Shown here: piece after piece, positions 1-6,533 of the stretch
How positions within the stretch are numbered: the stretch's first letter is position 1
How the letters are laid out: each line of letters starts with the position of its first letter
From: an uncultured Lachnospiraceae bacterium
GTDB lineage: Bacteria; Bacillota_A; Clostridia; Lachnospirales; Lachnospiraceae
Length of the DNA: 8,832 nt
Reading direction: 5' to 3'
NCBI GenBank assembly: GCA_902795835.1
Contig: CADBNA010000376.1
Coordinates: 1 to 8,832, forward strand
Translations under genes and position numbers: made by a program
Notes under the pieces: model-generated
What the model saw: only the letters and a program-made list of their open reading frames with translations
What the model was told of the DNA's origin: nothing
Databases searched by the model: none

Positions 1-212
1 ACAACTATCGTCCTCAGTTCTATTTCAGAACAACAGACGTTACCGGCGTTATCAATCTTCCGGAAGGCACTGAAATGTGCATGCCCGGCGACAACGTCGA
101 GATGACCATCGAGCTGATCCATCCGATCGCTATGGAGCAGGGTCTTACCTTCGCTATCCGTGAAGGCGGCCACACTGTCGGATCAGGCCGTGTTGCTTCC
201 ATTATCGACTGA
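1..212 (+). CDS. tuf: Elongation factor Tu, C-terminal fragment (5' end outside window)
   Basis: The open frame starting at base 3 gives 69 residues ending in TGA at 210-212. It matches the last part of EF-Tu domain [13 protein letters not shown] near the start, then [13 protein letters not shown], then the very conserved tail [15 protein letters not shown] close to the stop. EF-Tu is the GTPase that brings aminoacyl-tRNA to the ribosome; this C-terminal barrel contacts tRNA and EF-Ts. The G domain lies upstream of the window, so only the last sixth of the gene is visible. The frame is intact. A strong hairpin with a T-run follows about 20 bases after the stop, so tuf is probably the last gene of its transcript. 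The genes to the right have their own promoter. Confidence 0.98.
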   Translation, partial: NYRPQFYFRTTDVTGVINLPEGTEMCMPGDNVEMTIELIHPIAMEQGLTFAIREGGHTVGSGRVASIID

Positions 213-233
213 TAAGGACTGAAAACAAAACAG

Positions 234-273
234 AAAAGGGAGACAGGGGTCAGACCTCCGTCTCCCTTTTTTT
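234..273 (+). terminator. Rho-independent terminator of tuf (hairpin copy 1)
   Basis: Perfect 11-base arms AAAAGGGAGAC (234-244) and GTCTCCCTTTT (260-270) pair. The stem continues inward past one mismatch through GGGGT/ACCTC-type pairs (one G-U) to a three-base loop. A T-run covers 267-273. It sits 22 bases after the tuf stop codon on the same strand. It shares its core (GGGAGACAGGGGTCAGACC) with the two hairpins that follow. Confidence 0.88.
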
Positions 274-282
274 ACGCGCCAG

Positions 283-317
283 GGAGACAGGGGTCGGGAG
301 GTCAGACCCCTGTCTCC
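283..317. repeat. Inverted repeat, hairpin copy 2
   Basis: Perfect 13-base arms GGAGACAGGGGTC (283-295) and GACCCCTGTCTCC (305-317) flank a nine-base loop. It belongs to the same family as the tuf terminator and the hairpin at 331-369. It has no T-run on the + strand and only a weak context on the other strand, so it looks like a spare copy of a dispersed intergenic repeat and not a terminator in its own right. Short palindromes of this kind resemble the REP-type elements mobilised by RAYT (TnpA-REP) transposases, but no such transposase is in the window. Confidence 0.8.
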
Positions 318-326
318 TTACACATC

Positions 327-369
327 AAAAAACCGGGGAGACAGAGGTCTGACCCCTGTCTCCCCGGTT
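327..369 (-). terminator. Rho-independent terminator of the convergent membrane-protein gene (hairpin copy 3)
   Basis: Arms at 331-348 and 352-369 pair over 18 positions with one internal mismatch (345/355), capped by a three-base loop. The outer stem is AACCGGGGAGACAG. Read on the - strand the stem is followed by a run of six T (plus-strand A at 327-332). The hairpin lies just past the stop of the - strand gene ending at 388. The core matches copies 1 and 2, so one repeat family supplies the terminators of both convergent genes. Confidence 0.82.
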
Positions 370-387
370 ACCGGTTGCATTATCCCG

Positions 388-846
388 TCAGCTTTCGCCG
401 CGGCCTTTTCTCAGCAGCTGATCCAGCTTGCTTTCCTTCTTGCCTGCTTTCGGATTCTCAAGCGGGCCTCTGAGGCCCCTGACGCTGGTGATGTACAACC
501 CGCTGATGGTTGCCCGTATCTCTTTTTTCAGCGGAATCTGTTCGTAGACGTCTTTATCACAGATAAATGTCATGATGCGGGGTCCGACTTTGGCTTTTAC
601 GATCGGATATTTCACCCTGCGAAGCATCTTCGGCGTCTGGTCGAGCACCACCTGCGGAAAACCGGCATCCTTCAGACGCATCTTCTTCTTGTCTATGATC
701 AGCATTGTTACATTCTGCTTTGCCGCATCAATCTGCGCCTGCTGTTCATTCTGCTTCTTCTGCGCGCGCTTCCCCAGAAAATAGAGGACAACGACTACCG
801 CGGCGAGAATGGCGGTTATGATCAGCAATATCATCCATGCTTTCAT
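388..846 (-). CDS. Small single-pass membrane protein of unknown function
   Basis: 152 residues. I chose the ATG at 846-844 because AAGGGGG stands eight bases upstream (855-861) and the likely promoter -35 box overlaps the longer TTG start at 906. Residues 4-24 (MILLIITAILAAVVVVLYFLG) form one hydrophobic segment followed by KRAQKK, so the protein is probably anchored by its N-terminus with the rest in the cytoplasm. A short Q/E/A-rich helix follows, then a mixed region with KMRLKDAGFPQVV, RRVKYPIVKAKVGPR and a basic C-terminus (KAGKKESKLDQLLRKGRGES). The folded part could be a small alpha/beta domain, but I do not recognise a named family. I have an impression of similar hypothetical proteins in Lachnospiraceae. 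It stands alone between its own promoter and terminator, so it is a monocistronic unit convergent with tuf and divergent from the large operon. Confidence 0.85.
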   Translation of the reverse strand: MKAWMILLIITAILAAVVVVLYFLGKRAQKKQNEQQAQIDAAKQNVTMLIIDKKKMRLKDAGFPQVVLDQTPKMLRRVKYPIVKAKVGPRIMTFICDKDVYEQIPLKKEIRATISGLYITSVRGLRGPLENPKAGKKESKLDQLLRKGRGES

Positions 847-854
847 GGCATGTT

Positions 855-861
855 CCCCCTT
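855..861 (-). promoter_or_regulatory. Ribosome binding site that fixes the start at 846
   Basis: Read on the - strand this is AAGGGGG, eight bases before the ATG at 846-844. The alternative TTG start at 906 has no comparable site and would fall inside the -35 box, so the shorter protein is preferred. Confidence 0.75.
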
Positions 862-877
862 CTTCTTAATCCTAGTT

Positions 878-906
878 ATGATAGCATTTGTTTCATCAAA
901 AGGCAA
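878..906 (-). promoter_or_regulatory. Sigma-A-type promoter for the - strand membrane-protein gene
   Basis: On the - strand TTGCCT (906-901) and TATCAT (883-878) are separated by exactly 17 bases. Each box matches the consensus at four or five positions. Transcription would start near 871, leaving a leader of about 25 bases before the ATG at 846. Confidence 0.65.
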
Positions 907-918
907 CAGATTTTACAG

Positions 919-947
919 TTGCCCGGCAGTCTGATTTGCGATATGAT
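919..947 (+). promoter_or_regulatory. Sigma-A-type promoter for the seven-gene operon
   Basis: TTGCCC (919-924) and TATGAT (942-947) stand 17 bases apart. The -10 box has five of six consensus bases and the -35 box four of six. The start point would be near 954, giving a leader of about 70 bases before the ATG at 1023. The -35 box lies only 12 bases from that of the divergent promoter, so the two units could share control. I see no clear operator palindrome here. Confidence 0.6.
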
Positions 948-1022
948 AAAACATGTATGATTATGTGGAAAAGCCTGCAAAAGTGCTGTAACAGCACTGG
1001 GCGGGGATGACTGAGGGAGAAA

Positions 1023-3149
1023 ATGGCGGACAATAAAAACAGCAATCAGGGACAGACAGGGGATGTTTCGTCCGGAAATGTATATCAGCCTCTGCTGAAG
1101 ACCAGACCGGATACGACGGCGCAGAACCGGCAGAGGGACCGCGCAGGGCGGCCGGCTCCGGATAATGATGCCGCTTCATCCGGCAGCAGAAAAACGGCCG
1201 GGAAACGGCCGGCCGGCGCGGCACGGAGAAGAAGCGGCGCCGCGAAAAACCGCGCAGGAGCGGCTTCACAGAGAAGGAGAGCTGCCGGGCAGGAGAGCGA
1301 GGCCGAGCGGAAGAAACGTCTGAAAAAATACCAGAGTCAGAAGGAAGAATATCTGCGGCGGAAACGACAGAAGATGCTTATGCGCAGACTTCTGCCGGTG
1401 GCTGCCGTGCTTGCTGCCGTGCTGATCCTGACCGGTGTGATCGCAATTGCCAGGAAGGTGAGTCAGGACAGACAGAGGAAGGAGGCCGAAGCGGCTGAGG
1501 CGGCAGAGATTGCCAGAACGCAGACACAGGTGGATGCCGCAGAGGTGCTGCATCTGTCGTTTCCTGTACTGACGCTGGACAAGGAAGAGAAGGAAGACAC
1601 CATAATAGATGAAGACGGTGACGGCATACCGGATGACTTTGTTGATGAAGACGGCGACGGCATACCGGATGATGAATGGCTCGGAGATACCGCGCCTGAA
1701 GAGGAAGGCCCGCTTATGCTGGATACGGACGGCGACGGTCTGCCGGATACGGAAGCTGTTGTGGATACGGACGGCGACGGCAAGCCCGATGCTCCGGAAG
1801 GGGCTGTGGCCTATGAGGATGCAGACACTCTGACGGTACAGGAGTTTAATTCTATTCTGAAGGAGCTGTATGAAAAGGACTATGTCCTGGTTGACATCTA
1901 CAGCCTTGCAGAGTCAGGGGAAAACGGCTTTGAAAAAAGCATGATTTCCGTGCCGGTAGGGAAAAAGCCCCTGATCATCTCACAGAGGGATGCGAGTTAC
2001 AGCGCCAAGACGGACGGTCATGTAGACCGGCTGATTGCTGAGGACGGTGCGGTGGCTACCCAATATACCAATGCGGACGGGGAAGAAGTGATCGGCGTGC
2101 AGGATGTCGTGCCGGCGGTCGAGGAATTCATCCGCCAGCATCCGGATTTCTCGTTTAAAGGAGCCCGGGGTATTGTGGGCGTGACAGGGTACCGGGGTCT
2201 GTTCGGATACCAGGTCGTACTGGACGAGGCTGTGATTACCACCCCGATGCCGGATGTCATGGCCAGTGCTGATCACGTCCTGAACGGCGGCGACACCGTA
2301 TGGGAAACCGGGGACACAGAGGAAGGCGCAGATCAGGAGGGTGAAACAGATACGACCGCTGAAGCGGAAACGGAACAGGATGCCGATACGGGAGATGGCC
2401 AGGAAACTGAAACCGGAGAGGCACAGGATGCCGATGCCGGAGAAGGACAGGAAACAGAGGCCGGAGCTGCAGAGGAGACCGATGCCGGGACAGAGCAGGT
2501 GACCGGAGATGAAACCGGCCAGGATGCGGAATCCGAATCTGATCAGGCACAGGAAACCGGCCAGGATGAGCAGCCCGGAGAAGACGCGGCCACGGAAGCG
2601 GGAGACGCTGCGGATGCCGGCCAGGAGGCGGGAGATACAGACACTGCTGCGGATGAACAGGCGGAAGGAGAAGCGCAGGCACTCTCCGGCCAGGACACAT
2701 CAGCAGAAGAAGAGACATCACCTGTCTATATCGGGAATGCCGCGGTGAACTCCAATATCCATGAGGTGGAGCAGATCATTGATATCATGCGGGGAACCGG
2801 CTGGAGACTTGCCTGCAACGGATACAGCCTTCTCAGCTACGGCAGCGAGACGGAAATGATGAAGGAAGATGTGGATATCTGGAAAGAGGACATCGGAGAA
2901 ATCCTCGGCACTACAGATATTCTCCTGTTCCCCAAGCAGACGGATATCGGCGGCTGGGGGCCCTATCAGGAAACAAATGAAAAGTATACGTATCTCCGCG
3001 ATGCGGGATTCCGGTATTTCTGCATAGAGGACGATGAGGAATATTCCTGGCTCCAGGTGCAGCCGGAGTACCTGCGGCAGGGCATTCATGAAATAAGAAA
3101 TTATCACGATTTCGAGGAATTCATGCAGAGGCCTGCAAAAGGGGTTTGA
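1023..3149 (+). CDS. Membrane-anchored NodB/polysaccharide-deacetylase-like protein, probably catalytically inactive
   Basis: 708 residues; the ATG follows GGGAG by six bases. Order of parts: a very basic R/K/A-rich cytoplasmic region (1-119); one membrane helix (123-143); a short helical linker; four DxDGDG(I/L/K)PD calcium-binding-like motifs (196-256); then a domain that I recognise as the deacetylase fold of a clostridial family (about 265-420 and 567-705). Landmarks are KPLIISQRDASYS, VVPAVEEFIRQHPDFSFKGARG, VTGYRGLFGY, TDIGGW and YLRQGIHEI. Family members normally have an Asp-Asp pair after the first strand and a SHxxxH metal site. Here they read R322-D323 and N599...L603, so the catalytic base and both His ligands seem lost. 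A 145-residue acidic, low-complexity segment (421-566) interrupts the domain. Likely role: an extracytoplasmic glycan-binding or scaffold protein. First gene of the operon; the stop lies 42 bases before the next ATG. Confidence 0.82.
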   Translation: MADNKNSNQGQTGDVSSGNVYQPLLKTRPDTTAQNRQRDRAGRPAPDNDAASSGSRKTAGKRPAGAARRRSGAAKNRAGAASQRRRAAGQESEAERKKRLKKYQSQKEEYLRRKRQKMLMRRLLPVAAVLAAVLILTGVIAIARKVSQDRQRKEAEAAEAAEIARTQTQVDAAEVLHLSFPVLTLDKEEKEDTIIDEDGDGIPDDFVDEDGDGIPDDEWLGDTAPEEEGPLMLDTDGDGLPDTEAVVDTDGDGKPDAPEGAVAYEDADTLTVQEFNSILKELYEKDYVLVDIYSLAESGENGFEKSMISVPVGKKPLIISQRDASYSAKTDGHVDRLIAEDGAVATQYTNADGEEVIGVQDVVPAVEEFIRQHPDFSFKGARGIVGVTGYRGLFGYQVVLDEAVITTPMPDVMASADHVLNGGDTVWETGDTEEGADQEGETDTTAEAETEQDADTGDGQETETGEAQDADAGEGQETEAGAAEETDAGTEQVTGDETGQDAESESDQAQETGQDEQPGEDAATEAGDAADAGQEAGDTDTAADEQAEGEAQALSGQDTSAEEETSPVYIGNAAVNSNIHEVEQIIDIMRGTGWRLACNGYSLLSYGSETEMMKEDVDIWKEDIGEILGTTDILLFPKQTDIGGWGPYQETNEKYTYLRDAGFRYFCIEDDEEYSWLQVQPEYLRQGIHEIRNYHDFEEFMQRPAKGV
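1608..1790 (+). repeat. Four calcium-binding-like DxDGDG motifs (thrombospondin type 3-like)
   Basis: Within the deacetylase-like protein, residues 196-207 and 208-219 are near-identical 12-residue units (DEDGDGIPDD plus two residues), and the DNA repeats with a period of 36 bases. Two further motifs, DTDGDGLPD (234-242) and DTDGDGKPD (248-256), follow after a 14-residue acidic spacer. The spaced Asp residues resemble the calcium loops of thrombospondin type 3 repeats. They lie just outside the membrane helix and could act as a calcium-stiffened stalk. Confidence 0.75.
2283..2720 (+). repeat. Acidic low-complexity insert coding region with 48-base tandem units
   Basis: This stretch encodes residues 421-566, made almost only of E, D, G, A, T and Q. 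The clearest repeat is a 16-residue unit (QDADTGDGQETETGEA, then QDADAGEGQETEAGAA) coded by two 48-base units at 2376-2423 and 2424-2471, with more degenerate copies after. The flanking sequence on both sides belongs to one deacetylase-like domain, so the segment is an in-frame insertion in a loop, probably grown by slippage or unequal exchange. Confidence 0.7.
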
Positions 3150-3172
3150 TTGTATCTAAAGAATAATAATCT

Positions 3173-3179
3173 GGAAGGA
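3173..3179 (+). promoter_or_regulatory. Ribosome binding site deciding the start at 3192
   Basis: GGAAGGA lies 12 bases before the ATG at 3192, a slightly long spacing, with an AAAAAAGAG tract in between. The alternative TTG at 3150 directly abuts the previous stop, has only a GGGG run at 3141-3144 upstream, and would put 14 extra residues before a textbook signal peptide. The ATG at 3192 is therefore preferred. Confidence 0.55.
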
Positions 3180-3191
3180 TGGAAAAAAGAG

Positions 3192-4487
3192 ATGAAATAC
3201 AGAAAGATTGCAGGATTAATTGTACTCGCGGGCATGCTGGCGGCAGGCATATCAGCGCCGGCAGTGGTGACGTCTGTTTCCGCAGAAGAAGAGAGCACCT
3301 CCGTGTCCGCGGCCTCTGAGGCGGAAGCGGAGAGCACCTCCGTGTCCGCAGCCTCTGAGGCGGAAGCGGAGAGTACCTCCGTGTCAGCGGCCTCTGAATC
3401 GGAAGCGGAAAGCACCTCCGAATCTGCGGCATCTGAGTCTGCCGCAGGAGAGGAAACAGCAGACAGCAGTCCGGAAGATGAGATGGATCCCGAGATGGCA
3501 ATGCTGATGAGCCTGCCTCTGGTGGAGGGCGAGTATGAGCTGAGTGACTGCGTGACTCTGGGCGAATACAAAGGGCTGGAGCTTACGGCTCCTTCCGCCG
3601 CTGTCACGGATGAAGAAGTGGAGCAGAGAGTCCGCGCCCGCCTGAAACCGGAGGAGGTTGAAGACGAGAATGCTGTCGTAGAGGAAGGAGACACGGCCCG
3701 GATTGCCTTTGTCGGCAAAAAAGACGGTGTGGCGTTTGACGGCGGCACCAGTGACAGCTATGACCTGGTCATCGGTTCCGGTTCTTTCATCGACGGTTTC
3801 GAGGACGGAATCATTGGCATGAAAAAGGGCGAGACGAAGGATCTGAACCTGACTTTCCCGGAGGCCTACAACTCTGCGGAACTTGCCGGCCAGGACGTGG
3901 TCTTTACCGTCACCGTCAATGCCATCCTGCGCACGCCGGAGCTGTCGGATGAATGGGCTGCCGGGCAGGGCGAAGGAGAATATAAAACACTGGAGGAATA
4001 TCTGGCACATCAGAAGGAAGTGATAGAGCGCCAGAAAGAGAGAACCCGTCTGCAGTCACTGCAGGGAGATGCCTGGTATGAACTGCAGAAGGCCAGCACA
4101 TTCTATCAGCTGCCTGCGGAATATGCGACACAGGGAGAAGAGCTTTTTGAGGACGACGTCCTGCAGGAGGCTGCCGCTTACGGCCTGGATCTGGATACCT
4201 ATCTGACTGCCGCCGGCCTGGATAAAGAGCAGTATGAGGAGATGAAGCAGCAGTACGGAAGATATGCCGCCATGAGCAGGATCCTGCTGGAAGCGATGAT
4301 TGAGGCGGAAGATCTTTCGACAGACAGCGATGAGTATCAGGAGGAACTGGAAAAGCTGGCCGGGGAGCTGGAAGTGGATGCGGACAGTCTGTTTGAAGAC
4401 CATGATAAAGAAACGGTTGACCAGTATCTGCTGACACAGATGGCATCGAACCGGATCATCAGCTATGCCAGTGTGACAGAGGAATAA
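3192..4487 (+). CDS. Secreted trigger factor-like FKBP peptidyl-prolyl isomerase
   Basis: 431 residues from the ATG at 3192. Residues 1-31 are a classic signal peptide (KYRK, hydrophobic core, cleavage after VSA). No lipobox Cys is present, so the mature protein should be released or held by other contacts. A Ser/Ala/Glu repeat tract (35-86) follows. Residues about 121-150 (VTLGEYKGLEL, VTDEEVEQRV) match the strand and linker that precede the FKBP domain in trigger factors. The FKBP core is about 160-247, with VVEEGDTARIAFVGKKDG, FDGG, IGSGSFIDGFEDGIIGMKKGE, TFPEAY and a closing VVFTVTVNAI strand. Residues 248-428 are helical and resemble the trigger-factor/SurA substrate-binding arms. The ribosome-binding N-domain is absent, as expected for an exported form. 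Likely role: folding of secreted or wall proteins. It is spaced one base from the next start, so translation is coupled. Confidence 0.88.
   Translation: MKYRKIAGLIVLAGMLAAGISAPAVVTSVSAEEESTSVSAASEAEAESTSVSAASEAEAESTSVSAASESEAESTSESAASESAAGEETADSSPEDEMDPEMAMLMSLPLVEGEYELSDCVTLGEYKGLELTAPSAAVTDEEVEQRVRARLKPEEVEDENAVVEEGDTARIAFVGKKDGVAFDGGTSDSYDLVIGSGSFIDGFEDGIIGMKKGETKDLNLTFPEAYNSAELAGQDVVFTVTVNAILRTPELSDEWAAGQGEGEYKTLEEYLAHQKEVIERQKERTRLQSLQGDAWYELQKASTFYQLPAEYATQGEELFEDDVLQEAAAYGLDLDTYLTAAGLDKEQYEEMKQQYGRYAAMSRILLEAMIEAEDLSTDSDEYQEELEKLAGELEVDADSLFEDHDKETVDQYLLTQMASNRIISYASVTEE
3294..3449 (+). repeat. Four tandem 39-base units (STSVSAASEAEAE)
   Basis: Units start at 3294, 3333, 3372 and 3411. 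The first two encode the identical 13 residues STSVSAASEAEAE, the third STSVSAASESEAE, and the fourth the diverged STSESAASESAAG. They directly follow the signal peptide of the exported FKBP protein and form a flexible, Ser-rich, acidic spacer. The near-identity of the units suggests recent expansion, so copy number may vary between strains. Confidence 0.9.
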
Positions 4488-4488
4488 A

Positions 4489-5346
4489 ATGACAGAGAAC
4501 ACACAGATGACCCCGGAGAATTTCCGGGAACAGCTGGGAAGGATTCTGCTGCTGGCTGAGCAGCAGGAAAACAGGATCAGCAGGGAAGAAGTCAGGGCTT
4601 TTTTTGAGGAATCCGCCCTGACAGAAGAACAACTGCAGCTGGTCTGTGATTTTCTGCTCTCCCGCAAGGTAATTGTCAGCGGATACGGGGAAGCCCGGAG
4701 CGGCAGCTCACCGGCAGAACATACTGACCGGGAGGATGCCGTACAGGAAGCCGCCCTGCAGGATACCGCCGCACAGGATGACACGCTGCGGCAGGCCGGA
4801 AATCCGGGACTTCTGCCGGAGGAGAGCCGCTGGCTGGAACTTTACAGAGAAGAACTATCCGCTATCTCTCCCGCAAAGGAGGGAGAGCGGCAGCAGCTGC
4901 TCGTCCGGCTCCGGCAGGCTGAGGAACAGGCCGCTTCCCGGCTGACAGAGCTGATGCTTCCTGCCGTGCTGGAAGCCGCCCTGCGGATGGACCGGGGCCA
5001 GGTCCTTCTGCAGGATCTGGTGCAGGAAGGCAACCTGCAGCTGCTCCTGGCAGGCGCCCGCACAGACTGGCGGATGATTATGTCCGCGGAAATGGCGGAG
5101 GAAAAGCTGATTGCTGCTGCCCTGGATGCCATGCGGGCGCTTGCCGCCGAACAGGCAGAGATGCATACGCAGGACCGCAAGATGGTGGAAAAGGCGGAAA
5201 ACCTGAAAGACGGCATTGCCGTTCTGAAGGAGGAACTGGGCCGCGGGGTCTATCTGGATGAAGTGGCGGAGTTTCTCAGTATGACAGAAGAGGAGGCAGA
5301 GGATATCCTCCGGCTGACCGGAGAAGAACCTGCTGAAGAGGAATAA
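4489..5346 (+). CDS. Sigma-70-like protein lacking promoter-recognition regions
   Basis: 285 residues. The ATG lies one base after the upstream stop, with AGAGGA five bases before it. Residues about 12-63 (ISREEVRAFFEESALTEEQLQLVCDFLL) resemble sigma-70 region 1.1. An Ala/Gln/Glu linker follows (66-108). Residues 113-140 (RWLELYREELSAISPAKEGE) resemble region 1.2 and 141-190 regions 2.1-2.2. These include LQDLVQEGNLQLL (174-186), close to the LxDLIQEGNxGL core-binding helix of sigma factors. Residues 246-279 (LKEELGRGVYLDEVAEFLSMTEEEAEDIL) resemble region 3. The aromatic melting and -10-reading residues of regions 2.3-2.4 are not visible and region 4 is absent, so it is unlikely to start transcription alone. 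I recall similar proteins in Lachnospiraceae annotated as hypothetical. It may bind RNA polymerase as a regulator or may be a repurposed fold. It is cytoplasmic, in mid-operon. Confidence 0.72.
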   Translation: MTENTQMTPENFREQLGRILLLAEQQENRISREEVRAFFEESALTEEQLQLVCDFLLSRKVIVSGYGEARSGSSPAEHTDREDAVQEAALQDTAAQDDTLRQAGNPGLLPEESRWLELYREELSAISPAKEGERQQLLVRLRQAEEQAASRLTELMLPAVLEAALRMDRGQVLLQDLVQEGNLQLLLAGARTDWRMIMSAEMAEEKLIAAALDAMRALAAEQAEMHTQDRKMVEKAENLKDGIAVLKEELGRGVYLDEVAEFLSMTEEEAEDILRLTGEEPAEEE

Positions 5347-5385
5347 ACAGTCAGGGGCACAGGACCTGCAGAAAGGACAGATGAC

Positions 5386-6513
5386 ATGGGATTATTGTCA
5401 AAGCTGAAAGGGGAGCCTTCCAGGGCGGAACTGGACCGGGAAGCGAAAAAGAAAGTGGAGGCGGACCGCGCCCGCATGGAAGATCTGCGCGCCCGTCTGG
5501 AGGCTTCCGCCGCGATTTCTTCCGGACATTTTGACGAAGAGGATGCACTCAGGGTCAGGGCTTATCTGAAGAATGCTTCAGAAAGCATGAAAAATGTCAT
5601 GCCGGCGTCCTTTGATGTCACGGGTATCGACAGAAAAATCAGCGGACTGATTCAGGTGCTGGAAAGATCCCTGCAGGAAAACGGCAGCCCTGAGACGGCG
5701 CTGCACTGTCTGCAGGGTATCGCCTATGGCGTCATCCGGGGACATGCATCCATCTCTGAGAACGCCGTGGAATCGGATATGATCCGCAGGCGCGAGGATA
5801 TGGCAGACCGCTACCTGCGCATCGCCCAGCAGTCGCTGGAACTCGATCAGATGGAGAAAGACGTCAGCCGCAAGGCCGAGCAGAAGGAGCAGCGGGAACT
5901 GGAACTGGAGCAGACGGAAAAGGAGCTGCAGTCTCTGATTGATGAACATCCGTCGGCCTACTATGCGCTGCAGGAAATGACGCCGAAGGAAATGGATGAG
6001 GTGACCGGTCCCATGAAGGAGATGGCCGGCAAGATGCAGAAGGCGGTGAACCTGCAGAAGGGCATTCGTCAGCTGGAGCTGCTGATCGCTCAGAGAAAGC
6101 AGGACATCAATACCGTTGAGGCCAGCAATAATACGCTTTACACCCATCTGACCAGCTGGGAGTCGGAGATCGATGAACAGAGCATAGCGGATATTATCCG
6201 ACTGGGACAGGAGTTTGAGAAGGATCTCCTGGCCAGCCAGGCGAAGATGAAATCCCTGGCCGAAGCCACGGATGAGCTGGATAAGGCAGTCAATTATATC
6301 CTGGCGGGAAAGAATGAGAAAGAAAAACAGATTGAGACCGTCGTGATGTATGAGAAGCTGAAGAAGACATTGCTGCGGCAGGACGCTGAAGATGAAGCCG
6401 GCAGGCAGCGCTATGCACAGGAACAGGAAGCCCTGCGTCAGGAGACAGAAAAACAGGCACAGGAGCGGATGATGACGGAGAATGACGGCCACAGGGAAAT
6501 CAGCTACAACTAA
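5386..6513 (+). CDS. Coiled-coil protein of unknown function, candidate ESCRT-III/PspA-like filament or adaptor
   Basis: 375 residues; the ATG follows AAAGGA by eight bases, 39 bases after the sigma-like gene. There is no signal peptide or membrane helix, so it is cytoplasmic. It begins MGLLSKLKGEPS, a short amphipathic basic start like that of the next gene, then a K/R/E-rich helix to about residue 45. Residues about 55-125 form a mixed helical region (VTGIDRKISGLIQVLERSL). Residues 135-195 (MIRRREDMADRYLRIAQQSLE, KEQRELELEQTEKELQSL) and 210-320 (LQKGIRQLELLIAQRKQDI, FEKDLLASQAKMKSLAEATD) have heptad patterns of long coiled coils. The C-terminus is Q/E-rich. I recognise no catalytic motif and no named family. 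Its place next to the MIT-AAA gene and its membrane-binding-like start suggest a membrane-remodelling partner; this is inference. Alternatives are a generic coiled-coil scaffold or a TelA-like protein. Confidence 0.8.
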   Translation: MGLLSKLKGEPSRAELDREAKKKVEADRARMEDLRARLEASAAISSGHFDEEDALRVRAYLKNASESMKNVMPASFDVTGIDRKISGLIQVLERSLQENGSPETALHCLQGIAYGVIRGHASISENAVESDMIRRREDMADRYLRIAQQSLELDQMEKDVSRKAEQKEQRELELEQTEKELQSLIDEHPSAYYALQEMTPKEMDEVTGPMKEMAGKMQKAVNLQKGIRQLELLIAQRKQDINTVEASNNTLYTHLTSWESEIDEQSIADIIRLGQEFEKDLLASQAKMKSLAEATDELDKAVNYILAGKNEKEKQIETVVMYEKLKKTLLRQDAEDEAGRQRYAQEQEALRQETEKQAQERMMTENDGHREISYN

Positions 6514-6533
6514 AGCCAGCGGGGATAAAAAAC

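Noticed and set aside
234..369. CRISPR array
   Set aside because: Only three copies, each itself a hairpin with different arm lengths, irregular spacing and T-runs; no cas genes nearby.
847..906. Twenty-residue N-terminal extension of the - strand membrane protein from a TTG start
   Set aside because: The TTG coincides with the -35 box of the likely promoter, while the ATG at 846 has a strong AAGGGGG site.
1608..1790. Dockerin domain (cellulosome)
   Set aside because: Dockerins have two calcium loops each followed by a helix in a unit of about 22 residues; here the motifs repeat at 12 to 14 residues with IPDD-type ends and no helices.
3146..3170. Possible internal promoter (TTGATT ... AATAAT) before the FKBP gene
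   Set aside because: The spacing is only 13 bases, too short for a sigma-A promoter.
3150..3191. TTG start for the exported FKBP protein directly after the previous stop
   Set aside because: It would add 14 hydrophilic residues in front of a normal signal peptide; the ATG at 3192 with GGAAGGA upstream is the better start.
5578..6492. Long open frame on the - strand (304 codons) opposite the coiled-coil gene
   Set aside because: It lies wholly antisense to a well-supported gene, has no ribosome site or domain, and its Leu/Gln/His/Arg-rich composition is the mirror of E/Q/K/L-rich coiled-coil codons.
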